Assembly (NCBI GenBank): GCA_905147135.1
Contig: LR990049.1
Span: 19,547,428 to 19,611,427, forward strand
Length of the DNA: 64,000 nt
Direction: 5' to 3'
Source: Blastobasis lacticolella
Lineage: Eukaryota > Arthropoda > Insecta > Lepidoptera > Blastobasidae
Shown: in pieces, positions 24,652-35,166 of the stretch
Position numbering within the stretch: the first letter of the stretch is position 1
Layout: each line of letters begins with the position of its first letter
Notes under the pieces: model-generated
Databases searched by the model: none
The model's input: the letters and a program-made list of their open reading frames with translations, nothing else
Told to the model about the DNA's origin: nothing
Position numbers and translations under genes: made by a program

Positions 24652-24768
24652 CTGAGATCTCCAACCCGTTTGCCAAGCGTACAGTCCACTGCAGAGCCCA
24701 CGAAAGGAGAGATTATTGCAATAATATCCACGCTCGGCATTCGGGTTGGAGATCGCAGTGTTATAAAT
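24652..24768. repeat. Foldback of repeat L
   Basis: GATCTCCAACCCGTTTGCCA (24,656) occurs again inverted as CGGCATTCGGGTTGGAGATC about 50 bases later, around a segment with GTCCACTGCAGAGCC. This looks like two opposed copies of the same LINE end. Confidence 0.55.
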
Positions 24769-24949
24769 ATAACCATTGAAAACGCTACTACCCATTTTCC
24801 AGCTCTGTAATATACCTAGGTATTTGACTTGTTACTTGTAATAGATATTTAACTTCATTCTTTCATTCACTAGGCAAGCAGGAAATGAAGTTGAAATCAC
24901 TATCTTTCCCACTCCTACCTGTTACTTCTTAATTAAATTTGTTGAGGGT

Positions 24950-25215
24950 TCCAAGACAGTTTAGCCTGTCCTTGGATACGACGAGAGTCAAAACTCAGGT
25001 CCTGTGTTGGTCACCGCTGTAGATCCTGGCTACACAGGAGTTGCAGCGGTGTGAATGATTGATGGGGCAAAGCCAGATTAAAGAAAAGCCGAAACACTCA
25101 AGGTCCACAAAGTGCCAACAAACCTATCGGTGCGGATAGGGCCGGTCGCCGTTGAGAGTCTGCCAAACACTCAAACACTTTAGCGAAACTTGTTAACCGG
25201 GCTCTTGCCGACGGG
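24950..25215 (+). repeat. Dispersed repeat F
   Basis: AAACTCAGGTCCTGTGTTGG, CGCTGTAGATCCTGGCTACA and GATTGATGGGGCAAAGCC; the inverse at 53.5 kb shares the CTGTGTG...GCGGCGACC...CAGGACC block. Confidence 0.5.
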
Positions 25216-25269
25216 TTCGGGTACAAGAGATGACATGTGATCGTTGTTAGTAAGATCTACCGATATGCA

Positions 25270-26540
25270 TAGCCTAGGAACTATGTCTACAGATGATGGC
25301 GCTCGGCGGTGCATTGCTAGGAGGGATGTGAATTTTAGACATCGGATGCGGAGGCGGATATGGACGTCTAAAGGCTCCCGCGGATGCGAATGCAGATGCG
25401 GATGTCAAACATTTTTAAAAGATACTTAACTTACGTGAATAAACAAATGAAAATGTACTTATATTAAAATAAAAAAATTGGCGCATTATATTTAAGAAGT
25501 CTGTTTCTTAAAGGCTAGATGCGTAAATACGAAACCGAAACAAGCCTGTGCGTGCATTCCTTACCACCGACTAGTGTGGGTGGTAGGTACCTACATGTAT
25601 TGGATGTCGGTCGATGTCATGTGGGAAGAAATTCGCAGTGCAAAACGCCCACGGGCTCAAGTGCATTTCTGTTTTCAAGACTGCGGGCCGTCGATAAAAC
25701 TGTATTTGAGATAGCGAGTCGCCCACAGCATCCACACGATCCATACATTTCTGAAAACCAATCAGATTTGTCTGATAATAGCGAATAGTGGAAAGCCATT
25801 TGTTTATCGTAATATTTGATCACCATTGTTTTAACCCGAGGCACAAAAAAGTGGTGTTATAAGTATGACGCGTGTCTGTCTGTGGCATCGTAGCTTCCAA
25901 ACGGATGGACTGTATTTGAAAACAGTTTTCGGGCGATTTCCGATATCTACCAAAGACCTTATTTATCGTTCAACGCTTAATGGAGTATTTCCTTGTTGCA
26001 GGTGCTTTCCATTGAAACACAACAAATGACCGAGCGGTAGGCCGACGGCGCCTAGTTAATCCGGTGAGTATTTAAAGTCACTCAAACAGACATTAGAACT
26101 GTCTTAAATCGAAACAGGATAATTTGATTTGCTTCCATTTGTACCTAATATCCTACTAATCCTACTAAATTCGCTGTAAGATGGATGAATTTGTTATTCC
26201 TTCACGCAAATTGATTTTGATGAGGCAGTAATATGCTTATTGCCCAGTACAGCAACATAAATTTTATTGATATTTAATATGGTTCCCGCGGAAACAAGTC
26301 TGAAATAATATAGAGGAAAAGCGAGAGCAAAAGCCAGTAGTAGATATCTAATTATGTAAGTACTAATACCTAATAAGCAGAAGTTAAAGCTACTTGAAAT
26401 CTTTGAGACTGTTCAACGATTTGCCGTTGTCGTTCGCGGCGTCGCCGCCACTGTGGTAAAACATTTTGGTTACACTGCAACTAATACCACTCTTCCATAA
26501 CGATTTGATGTAACAGCCAGCCGCGGGAAATGGAGCAAAA
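25270..26540. other. Unassigned stretch
   Basis: Short frames only. GATGCGGATG-type words at 25,345-25,405 give a small degenerate repeat; TGGCATCGTAGCTTCCAAAC near 25,880 resembles a mobile-element block at 16,635. Confidence 0.4.
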
Positions 26541-26547
26541 CGCTCAA

Positions 26548-26745
26548 GGTAATAATTTCTATGAAACTCGAGTCATTTCGAGTGTTAGGCGGCTTATCGC
26601 GCCGCGTCCCAGTTGGCAGTTGGCAGCCTCCGCTGGGCAGTTGACTGGAAACTGATAGCCCGACGACCCTGGCACTTGGATCTAGTTTATGTCCACGCTG
26701 TTGTATCAAAGGAATACGAGCTAGCTTTTTCCACTTTTATTTACT
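26548..26745. repeat. Local duplicated unit, copy 1
   Basis: ATAATTTCTATGAAACTCGA, CGCGTCCCAGTTGGCAGTTG, AGCCCGACGACCCTGGCACT and a TTTTCCACTTTTATTT end. Copy 2 begins at 27,283. Confidence 0.75.
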
Positions 26746-26811
26746 CTTTAATTCACCACTCAATGAGGAGCTTTCCAGTAGGTATTGTCAATTTGTTTCA
26801 AAAAGCATCAA

Positions 26812-27121
26812 TAGATGGCGCTCCTACAATTTTGGTAATTTTTTACCAAAAGGTTCAACGCAATGTATTTTAAAACAAACCTTTCATATTATCTGTGATT
26901 TGTATTGCGTCCATTCTTGATCCTAGTATCCATGAACCGAATTGACTCAGTCAAATTGATGTTTGTTTAGTTTGTAATAATTTATTACAACCTCTAAAAT
27001 GGTTTAATACTATTGACAAATACAATATTATCCAAAACAACGTATCCGGTGTTTTTATCCTGTTTGCTAAGAACCTATTTCAAGCGATTATCAATTACCA
27101 AAATTGACGGGGCGCCATCTA
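26812..27121. mobile_element. Mariner-like MITE (310 bp)
   Basis: Inverted ends of about 27 bases: TAGATGGCGCTCCTACAATT on the left and the reverse of AATTGACGGGGCGCCATCTA on the right. With TA taken as the duplicated target, the ends are GATGGCGC. The interior is AT-rich and non-coding. Confidence 0.62.
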
Positions 27122-27282
27122 GGGAGTGGTTAGGAATGCTTTAAATACCTATTGGAAAACTGCTCATTGGAGCTATTGCTCAAAATAGTATAATCAAACC
27201 GCCGCGGATGATAAGGCCGGTTTCTTATAAACTCATTATCATCATCTTAGCATTTTCTGTCAGGGTCCGCTTTCCACATCTT

Positions 27283-27472
27283 ATAATTTCTATGAAACTC
27301 GAGTCGTTCCGAGTGTTAGGCGGGTTATCGCACCGCGTCCCAGTTGGCAGTTGACTGGAAACCGATAGCCCGACGACCCTGGCACTTGGAATTAGTTTAT
27401 GTCCACGTTGTTGCACTCATTTTTTGAGCTTGTATCAGATAAATGCGAGCTTTTCCACTTTATTTGCTGTAT
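27283..27472. repeat. Local duplicated unit, copy 2
   Basis: Same order as copy 1 but one GGCAGTTG-bounded segment (GGCAGCCTCCGCTGGGCAGTTG-like, about 22 bases) is missing, consistent with slippage between short direct repeats. Confidence 0.75.
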
Positions 27473-27477
27473 GATTA

Positions 27478-27682
27478 AGGTCAGTGGCCGAGTGGTTAAG
27501 GTAGCCGACTAGTAAGCGAGAGGTCCCGGTTTCGAATCCCACAGTGGAAGCAAGGTCGCGCAGGCCGAATGGCAGTCGGTTCACTGTAATTACCTGATCT
27601 GCCAAATCCTGGATCATGGTCAGGGCCGACCCCGTGCCCTCGTGCTTGACACCACAACCGGAATGTTAACGCCAACATTATG
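27478..27682 (+). repeat. SINE-B copy with large internal deletion
   Basis: The tRNA-like head (CAGTGGCCGAGTGGTTAAGG, B-box GGTTTCGAATCCC) joins directly to the GGTCGCGCAGGCCGAATGGC region and the tail AATGTTAACGCCAACATTAT; the middle is missing. Confidence 0.78.
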
Positions 27683-28590
27683 AGATTTTATAGATTCCGG
27701 AAAAATATTTGCGGCGTTGTAATGTTAGGCTTGTCGGATAAAAGATGAGGAAAATATAATAAAAATAAACATTTTATTGTTCATAAAACACGCCAATATT
27801 AATCACTAACAAGAAATACATAGGCAAAGGCGGATCTCTTCCAGGCAACCTTTACAGAAATTGGAGTAGGAATTTAATAGCAGATTGTGTTGAGCCAAGT
27901 AATACAAAATAATGCGTTATGCTTTTATCTAAACATCAACAAACAGCCAAAAACATGACCAGATAAACATAATAGTATTTAGAACTGACTGTTACGTTAG
28001 TCCAGGATTTACTGTAATTTGGTATCTTCTATAGAAAATCCAATGAAGTGTGAAGAGGCGGTCCATCGCACATCCACATCCATTTTGTGAGCATAACATC
28101 TACCGCACATATTACGACACAACCAACATAAAATTAATATTAGATTAATACTCATTCTTGTCGTAACTTTCCTTGTATTCGCCGCACAATTTAATAATAA
28201 GTTTCCGAGTTTTCAGTACAAACTCCTTTTAAACTGCGGCTGCGAACAGCGCAAACTTCTCAGAATGTCGACGCACATTTTAAATTTGCCGAACTCGAAA
28301 GTTCAACCACCGCCTCTAAATAGGGTTGCTACGGAGAAGTCATTACCGGGAGGGCGCCTGACAACCCTAAGTTGGCGTCTGTCCAGATGAGCAGAACATC
28401 CAATTTGTTGGCTAATGGCCGGAATAATGCTCGAGTCCAGCTAATGGATATCCAGTGTTCTTGTCGCGTCGATGGCTGGTTAGTTGGAGAGAAGGACGTG
28501 GTTGCTAGTCATCCGTCAATGATCCATATTCGGATCCTTGACGCCTGTAAAAGGAAGGACTCAAGATTGCTGCGATTGTGTCAAGATAAT

Positions 28591-28845
28591 GACGACCTGA
28601 GTGGTTCAGTGGTCAACATGCCGGTCTGCCACGCAAGAGGTCCCGGGGTCGATACCCGGCCGGGCAGAAATTGAAATGATGAATTTTAATTTCTGTTACG
28701 GGTCTGGATGTTCTATGTATAATAAGTATGTATTTAAAAGTATATAAGTAATTTATCAGTTATCTAGCACCCATACCACAAGCTTTGCTTACTTTGGGGC
28801 TGGATGGCGCTGTGTGAATTTGTCCACGATTATTTATTTATTTAA
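28591..28845 (+). repeat. SINE-A copy
   Basis: Full length; head GACGACCTGAGTGGTTCAGT, B-box GGGGTCGATACCC with two changes from consensus, tail (ATTT)n. Confidence 0.84.
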
Positions 28846-29074
28846 TGTCGGATCGTTTCATTGTTTTTGACCTAAGCGTTAAAATTTACGAGTGACAACA
28901 AAATCCAGACAATTACCCGACACAATACGAATTAATCGCCCTTAATTAAAGATATATTTCAAAGAAAGGTCAGGAGTTCGCTAAACCGACTAGCGTGTAT
29001 GATAACTTATCCGACAGAAAACCGTTGGATGAACTCTGGACCTTATTTATTTATTCGTTTGGCATATTACTATG

Positions 29075-29136
29075 GGGCCGTTCATAAAATACGTTCGCAC
29101 ACAAGGGGAGGGCTCTTGCTGAGTGTGATAAAGTGT
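29075..29136. repeat. Left arm of the GGGCCGTTCATAAA element
   Basis: This short arm carries the left terminal repeat, a G-rich block and GAGTGTGATAAAGTGTG at 29,121-29,137. It stops abruptly at the presumed BEL junction near 29,137. Confidence 0.6.
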
Positions 29137-29579
29137 GTGAACAAACCCCAAAATTTCCCAAAAATAAAACAGTTTAAATAAGGTTCAAAATGGATCATTT
29201 ATTACAAAAACTAAATTCTATATATAATTTGTATGCGACAACTTGCTACCGCGATGTAGAAAGTACACAAATTTGTAACAGCGCCATCTAGTGGCAATAG
29301 TTGGTACTACATACTATATCACCTTTATCTTCACTGTTTAGTCGTCTGAACATTCCGGCCGCCATGGACCTAGTCCAGTTAAAGAAATATTAAAATAAAC
29401 AGTTTTTACATCGACAACACAAGGTGTCACAAAATTCAAACTTACTTTACATAATTTTTGATAATAGATATAAACTATATAAACTGACGATCTTAATTTG
29501 CTACATTAACAACTTATCTATAACTTAGTATTACAAATCACAGGATCAAATCCTAAGATAAAACAAAAGAAAATCTTTA

Positions 29580-32500
29580 CTAATCCTTAACAGGTAATAA
29601 TATAAGTTTTGACAAAGGTCTCTTAATAATATGACCTTTATACTTGAGACTGACAACACGTGTGAGTTTGTCCAATCCCGGATGTTTATCAACAACCAGT
29701 CCAAAGAGCCATCTAGCCGGCGGTAAATCGTCCTCCTTAACCAGAACAACACTTCCAATCTCGGGTTCAGGAATCTGTTCAGTCCACTTAAACCTCTGTT
29801 GCAGTTGTGTCAAGTATTCATGTGACCATCTACGCCAAAATTCTTGAACTATTCTTTGTGTTAAGCGCCATCGCTTTAAATTACTTAAATTGGATTGTTC
29901 ATAATTAAGGTCAGGAATCAAAACTAAGGGTTCACCTACCAAAAAATGTCCAGGAGTTAAGGGGTTGGGATCTTCAGCATTATTGGATAATTGCGACAAT
30001 GGTCTCGAATTGAGACATGCCTCAATTTGAGACAGCACAGTCGTCAGCTCCTCAAATGTTAGGGTACTGTCTCCTATCACTCGTTTAAGGTGATGTTTGG
30101 TTGATTTTATGCCCGCTTCCCACAGTCCTCCAAAGTTTGGAGCACGGGGAGGGATAAAATGCCAATAAGTGCCATTTGAAGCTAACCAGTCAGCAATTTC
30201 CACTGCCACACTAGACCTTTCCAAATCGAACAGTTCTTCCAATGCTCGTGCACTTCCTACGAATGTGGTACCGTTGTCACTCCATAGTTCGGCGACATGA
30301 CCTCTACGAGCTACGAAACGTTTGAAAGCAGCGAGAAAGGTCTCCGAAGTCATGTCACTGACGACTTCCAAGTGGATGGCTCTTGTAGCCATACACACAA
30401 ACAAGCATATGTACCCTTTCGTAGCATGGTGACCACGACCCTTTGTGGTTCGAACATTGATCGGCCCTGCGTAATCAACACCACTCCTTATAAAAGGTCT
30501 ATGTGCAGTGGTTCTCGCTTCAGGAAGCTCACCCATCATTTGCTGGTTAGTTTGCGTAGAGTAACGAATGCAAGTAATACATTTATGTACACATAGTCTA
30601 ACCAAATTCTTCGCACCGATAACCCAATATTTAGACCTTAAGTAATTCAGCGTGAGCTGAGGACCACCGTGCATAGTTTTAATATGTGCATCTAAAACTA
30701 TCAGCTTTGTGAAATGGGATTTATGTGGAATAACAACCGGATGCTTCATGTCAAATGAAATCAATCCCGCATTCTGTAATCTTCCACCAACTCTCAATAT
30801 CCCATTTGAGTCTAAAAATGGGCACAAAGACGAAAGTTTGTTGTTTTTCTTCAACTTTCCGCTTTTTACAGACTCTATATCCTGCTGAAACTCTACTCTC
30901 TGACATAACTTGATACAGTTAAGTAATGAATCTTGCAATTCTTTTGTACTTAACCAGGTAGAGGTTTTTCTTTTTTCAGGTTGGTTCCAGTTTATAACTC
31001 GTTTACAGAACGCGACGACACGGACGAGCTTTGTCAGTGATGAAAACTTTTTCAATAAATTCCTGATGCTGTCATCTTCGTCAGTAGTTAAATGGCATGT
31101 CAACTTAGGTTTTCTTTCTTCGAGCTTCGTATCACTAAGAGTAGCCTTTTCGTAGCTAATCTTTTCAAGATACAGCCATTCAGGACCCCGTTTCCAGAGC
31201 TGATTGTTAATGAAGTCTGAAGCTAGCATTCCACGTGATACACAGTCAGCTGGATTTTCCTTGGAAACAACATGTGACCATTGATTACTATCTGCGATAC
31301 TAAGAATTTCAGATACGCGGTTTGCGACAAAGGTTTTCCACCGGCTGGGGTGACTACTTAGCCAGGCGAGAACTATCGTTGAATCAGTCCATGCATGAAT
31401 GTTATGACTAGGCACCTGTAAAGTCATAGCAACCTCACTCAGAAGTCTCGATAGCAGTACTGCACCGCATAATTCCAATCGCGGAATAGAGACTTGTTTG
31501 ATAGGTGCTACGCGACTTTTAGATGTGATCAGACTCACATACACATTGCCCTGACTATTAATAATGCGAGCATAGACCACAGCCGCATATGCTGCATTTG
31601 ACGCGTCTGAGAATCCATGCAGTTCGAAACATCTGTCATCCCTGCACGATTTGATCCAACGTGGAACAGTTACAGCCTCAAGCACTGTTAAATCGGTTCT
31701 AAATAGAATCCAATCTTTAAGCAGTTGACTCGGCAACCCGCTGTCCCATCCAATACCAGACAACCATAGTTGCTGTATAAAAATCTTAGCTTTAGTGACA
31801 ACAGGTGCTATCCAGCCCAAAGGATCAAAGAGACGTGATATATCCGATATAACTTTCCTTTTTGTTACGAGCTTGTCCACAGTAGAAAGTTTAACTACGC
31901 ATTGGAAGTAATCTGTTTCTCGATTCCATGTAAGTCCTAATATTTTCATCACTTCGTCGATCTTAATTTCTCTAACCTCTTTAGAGTTGTTACTTTCCAA
32001 TTGGAGTTGGTAAAGTAATTCTTTACTGTTACTCGCAAACTTCTGAAGAGGAAAGCCTCCTCCATTGAGCAATTGTACAATTTGAGTATAAACTTGGACA
32101 CCCTCTTCTACGGAGTAACAGCCGGTCATTAGATCGTCCATATAAAAATCACGAAGGACTCTATCTGCTGCTAATGGAAAGTTATGTCCTTCTTGGTGAG
32201 CCAATTCTTGTAGAGCGCGTACAGCCAAATATGGGGCAGAGGAAGTTCCAAATGTGACTGTTAATAGTCTAAAATGCTCTATTTCAGCACTTGGATTTTC
32301 ACGCCAGAGGATGCGCTGAAAATCTATATCTTCCTCCGCTACTTTCACTTGTCGGTACATTTTTACAATGTCTGCGACAAGTGAAATTGGATAACATCGC
32401 CACCGCATTATTAAGTGCCGTAATTCTGGCTGAAGAGTTGGACCAACCATTAAGTTATCGTTTAGTGAAATGCCGTTTGTGCCCTTAGCTGAGGCATCGA

Positions 32501-34118
32501 AGACTACACGAACTTTGGTTGTAGTCCTATTTTGGCGGACGACTGCATGATGAGGCAGATAAACTGCTCCTGGCTTATAGACGTCCATTGGAGTTACCTT
32601 TTCCATGTGTCCCAAACTAAGATACTCATTAAGCACCTTGGAATATTCACTCTTTAGTTCAAGATTTTTTAACAAACGTTTCTCTAACCAAAGAAACCGG
32701 TTGTGAGCAATTTGTTTAGAATTGCCAAACTTACAAGACGGGTTTTCCGACTTGAATGGTAATTTGACAACGAATCGGCCAGAATCATCTCTTGAAGTTG
32801 TTTTTGCGAACAACTTTTCACATTTCTCTTCTTCCTTTGAGTAATGTCTCTTAATTGTAAGAGTATGATCTGACTCCAATTCCCAAAATTTCTTTAAAAG
32901 CTCATTCTCATTGAGATGAGTTAAATGCATACTGACTATGCTATTGGAAGTCACTCTGTCCTGATTCGTTGGTGCAAATTTATCATCTATTTTGCCAGAG
33001 AGGATCCAACCGAGTCTAGTATGTTGTGCAATAATAGAACCCGACAGACCCTTGAGTACCCCTTCCAACAAGATCTGGCTATACACTTCCGCACCCAAAA
33101 GCAGATCTATCTTATTCGGCATGTGAAATGAGGGATCTGCTAGAGTTATAGACGTGAGTGATGTAGGCAGTACCTGAACTGACACCTTTTTACTCGGTAA
33201 AAATGTGGTTAGTCTCTTTAAAACATGAGCTTTAACTGTAACAATAAAGCTTGGATCTAGACGAGATTGAATCTTTAGAACTACAGAGGATTTCGATCTT
33301 AAATGCGAACTCTGATCACCGCCTAAACCTGATAAGAGACTTGTTTCCGGTATTTTCCTGAGACCTAACATCTGAACTGCTTCTTCAGTCACAAATGAGG
33401 CTTGAGAACCTTGATCCAACAAGGCCTTTAAAACTACAAGAGTGTTGTTCTTGTTTGAATTAACTTTTACTAAAGCCGTAGCTAATAAAACTTGGCTGCA
33501 ATTACTTGATGAACAAGAAACAATTGGACCATTTGAACCCTGACCTTGATCCTGCAACGACTGCTGAGTTGGCTTTTCACCAACAACGGTGGCAACCACT
33601 CTGCCGTCTGTCGTTTGATTAGCTCGGGTTGAACCATTAGCTGAATTATTGGGAAGTTTGGTATGAAGCAAACTATGATGCTTTTTCTTGCAAATATGAC
33701 ATCTAGTGGACTGGTTGCATTGATAAACGGAATGGTTAGGAGCTAAACAATTAAAACATAATCTGTGAGTCTGGACAAAATTACGCCTCAAATCAACATC
33801 ATCTTTTGCGAACTTTTTACAGTTTGCCAATTTGTGACTATCAGAGCAATATAAACATGTAGGCTGTTGAGTAGTGGAAACATGGGTGTAATTAGGTTTG
33901 TCATTTCTTTGTGCCTTTGTATCTAAAAACTCAATTGACCTGAAACGAGTCTCTAAAAACTCTTGAAATTTTTTAAAAGTAGGCAAACTCTGAGATGACT
34001 CACAAACTTTTTGTTCCCACTGCTTACGTGATTCAGAGTCTAACTTTTGGCTTATTAAAAAGATTATAATAGTATCCCAAGTACTAGTATCGATACCTAA
34101 GTTTTTTAATGCGTTCAA
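29580..34118 (-). CDS. BEL/Pao retrotransposon polyprotein: nucleocapsid, protease, reverse transcriptase, RNase H, integrase
   Basis: This is a 1,512-residue open frame. Order from the N-terminus: end of Gag; zinc knuckles near residues 85-130, including CX2CX4HX4C (CFNCLAPNHSVYQC); aspartic protease region with ALLDQGSQASFVT near 230; reverse transcriptase from about 530 with YMDD near 660; RNase H-like segment with HGFSDAS near 835; integrase HHCC region near 1,150-1,180; DD(E) core with GVDYAGP, WSDNGT and GGLWEAG near 1,216, 1,283 and 1,333; then the conserved C-terminal domain typical of Pao integrases, ending at the TAA-proximal LLPVKD. Length and order fit BEL/Pao and not Ty3/gypsy, where the protease motif and flanking domains differ. 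No internal stop is present. The ATG at 34,118 is not the true start: the frame opens upstream, and Gag begins in another frame. The protease has DQG where many aspartic proteases have DSG or DTG. Confidence 0.93.
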   Translation of the reverse strand: MNALKNLGIDTSTWDTIIIFLISQKLDSESRKQWEQKVCESSQSLPTFKKFQEFLETRFRSIEFLDTKAQRNDKPNYTHVSTTQQPTCLYCSDSHKLANCKKFAKDDVDLRRNFVQTHRLCFNCLAPNHSVYQCNQSTRCHICKKKHHSLLHTKLPNNSANGSTRANQTTDGRVVATVVGEKPTQQSLQDQGQGSNGPIVSCSSSNCSQVLLATALVKVNSNKNNTLVVLKALLDQGSQASFVTEEAVQMLGLRKIPETSLLSGLGGDQSSHLRSKSSVVLKIQSRLDPSFIVTVKAHVLKRLTTFLPSKKVSVQVLPTSLTSITLADPSFHMPNKIDLLLGAEVYSQILLEGVLKGLSGSIIAQHTRLGWILSGKIDDKFAPTNQDRVTSNSIVSMHLTHLNENELLKKFWELESDHTLTIKRHYSKEEEKCEKLFAKTTSRDDSGRFVVKLPFKSENPSCKFGNSKQIAHNRFLWLEKRLLKNLELKSEYSKVLNEYLSLGHMEKVTPMDVYKPGAVYLPHHAVVRQNRTTTKVRVVFDASAKGTNGISLNDNLMVGPTLQPELRHLIMRWRCYPISLVADIVKMYRQVKVAEEDIDFQRILWRENPSAEIEHFRLLTVTFGTSSAPYLAVRALQELAHQEGHNFPLAADRVLRDFYMDDLMTGCYSVEEGVQVYTQIVQLLNGGGFPLQKFASNSKELLYQLQLESNNSKEVREIKIDEVMKILGLTWNRETDYFQCVVKLSTVDKLVTKRKVISDISRLFDPLGWIAPVVTKAKIFIQQLWLSGIGWDSGLPSQLLKDWILFRTDLTVLEAVTVPRWIKSCRDDRCFELHGFSDASNAAYAAVVYARIINSQGNVYVSLITSKSRVAPIKQVSIPRLELCGAVLLSRLLSEVAMTLQVPSHNIHAWTDSTIVLAWLSSHPSRWKTFVANRVSEILSIADSNQWSHVVSKENPADCVSRGMLASDFINNQLWKRGPEWLYLEKISYEKATLSDTKLEERKPKLTCHLTTDEDDSIRNLLKKFSSLTKLVRVVAFCKRVINWNQPEKRKTSTWLSTKELQDSLLNCIKLCQRVEFQQDIESVKSGKLKKNNKLSSLCPFLDSNGILRVGGRLQNAGLISFDMKHPVVIPHKSHFTKLIVLDAHIKTMHGGPQLTLNYLRSKYWVIGAKNLVRLCVHKCITCIRYSTQTNQQMMGELPEARTTAHRPFIRSGVDYAGPINVRTTKGRGHHATKGYICLFVCMATRAIHLEVVSDMTSETFLAAFKRFVARRGHVAELWSDNGTTFVGSARALEELFDLERSSVAVEIADWLASNGTYWHFIPPRAPNFGGLWEAGIKSTKHHLKRVIGDSTLTFEELTTVLSQIEACLNSRPLSQLSNNAEDPNPLTPGHFLVGEPLVLIPDLNYEQSNLSNLKRWRLTQRIVQEFWRRWSHEYLTQLQQRFKWTEQIPEPEIGSVVLVKEDDLPPARWLFGLVVDKHPGLDKLTRVVSLKYKGHIIKRPLSKLILLPVKD

Positions 34119-34135
34119 ACATTCTTTGGTTGTAT

Positions 34136-34810
34136 CTAATAACTGCTTAACTGCAGTGGATGATTCAGATTGTCAGTCAACCTTTTAAGAATACGATTAG
34201 CTTGGAACCTTTTATTATTGTAACGACCCTCTAATTGATCCCAACATAATTTATAATTATCCCCAGTGCATGAAATGTGCCGCAATAATTGCTCTGCTTC
34301 ACCGGTAACACAACCTTTAAGATAGTGAAGCTTCTGCACATTATCAATGGTGCTCTCTTTGTGAACTAGAGACAGAAACAAATCTCGAAAACTCGGCCAC
34401 TCAGAATAGTTACCGGAAAACTTAGGAATTTCGATTTTAGGCAATTTTACATTACTCGATTGCGATTGCAATTTAGACTCATAAGTTTCTACTGTACTAG
34501 ATTTTAACTGCATCTGCTTGTCTTTCAATAGCGATTTATAATCTAAATAAGCATCTTCACATTTGTAGTACATGTCGTTTACCACACTGTCATTAGATTC
34601 CAATATTTCTTTTTTACATTCATATACAAATTTTTGATGATTGCTAGTAAACACGGTCCATGACTTTTCTAAAGCCTCTAACCTTGTATCAATGTAACCG
34701 GCTGATATCCTTTCTTTTGGAGACTTTTTAAAATTACTTAAACCTCTTTCAATTTTATTAATTATATCCTCCTGAAGTTTAACATAATTATCAATCATGG
34801 TTACAGACAT
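34136..34810 (-). CDS. BEL/Pao gag N-terminal part, split from the polyprotein by a frame break
   Basis: The 224-residue frame starts at the ATG at 34,808-34,810 and ends with TAG at 34,136. It is lysine- and glutamate-rich, probably helical in the first 110 residues. From about residue 120 it has a segment of the DUF1759 type found in Pao Gag proteins, with PKIEIPKFSGNYSEWPSF and then LKGCVTGEAEQLL. The next frame carries the expected continuation, so both belong to one Gag-Pol. The switch must lie between about 34,138 and 34,179, where one frame has its last stop and the other is still open. BEL elements normally have a single frame, so a one-base lesion is most likely; programmed frameshifting or a sequencing error are alternatives. 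Confidence 0.88.
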   Translation of the reverse strand: MSVTMIDNYVKLQEDIINKIERGLSNFKKSPKERISAGYIDTRLEALEKSWTVFTSNHQKFVYECKKEILESNDSVVNDMYYKCEDAYLDYKSLLKDKQMQLKSSTVETYESKLQSQSSNVKLPKIEIPKFSGNYSEWPSFRDLFLSLVHKESTIDNVQKLHYLKGCVTGEAEQLLRHISCTGDNYKLCWDQLEGRYNNKRFQANRILKRLTDNLNHPLQLSSY

Positions 34811-35166
34811 TACAAGCGAAGCTAGTAGAAAACCGATAGAAAAATTCTAAGTTACAAAATATAAGAATTTACAAAAATTTTACAAGTGTTTAACAATTAA
34901 GAAATCGATCAAAAATCGGGCATAGGTTCCCCGTCTGAACACTTTTATCGAAACTATTCTAAGTCCATGCAAATTACTTTAAAATTTTAACTAAGTCTAT
35001 GTAAACAAACACTGCAAATCGAAATTTTTCTAAGTTAATTTGTCCTAGTAAATAAAGTTCAATTTTACTCACAATTTGTTGACCACTTTCACTCACAAAG
35101 TTTCTCGATAACCAATAATCTTCCTTGTCCTTGACGGATGGCAGATGTTAGACTTCAAAGTGACGT

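Noticed and set aside
24463..24810. Two opposed frames of over 100 codons at 24.4-24.8 kb
   Set aside because: They mirror each other because the foldback of repeat L keeps both strands open; the sequence matches a non-coding LINE end.
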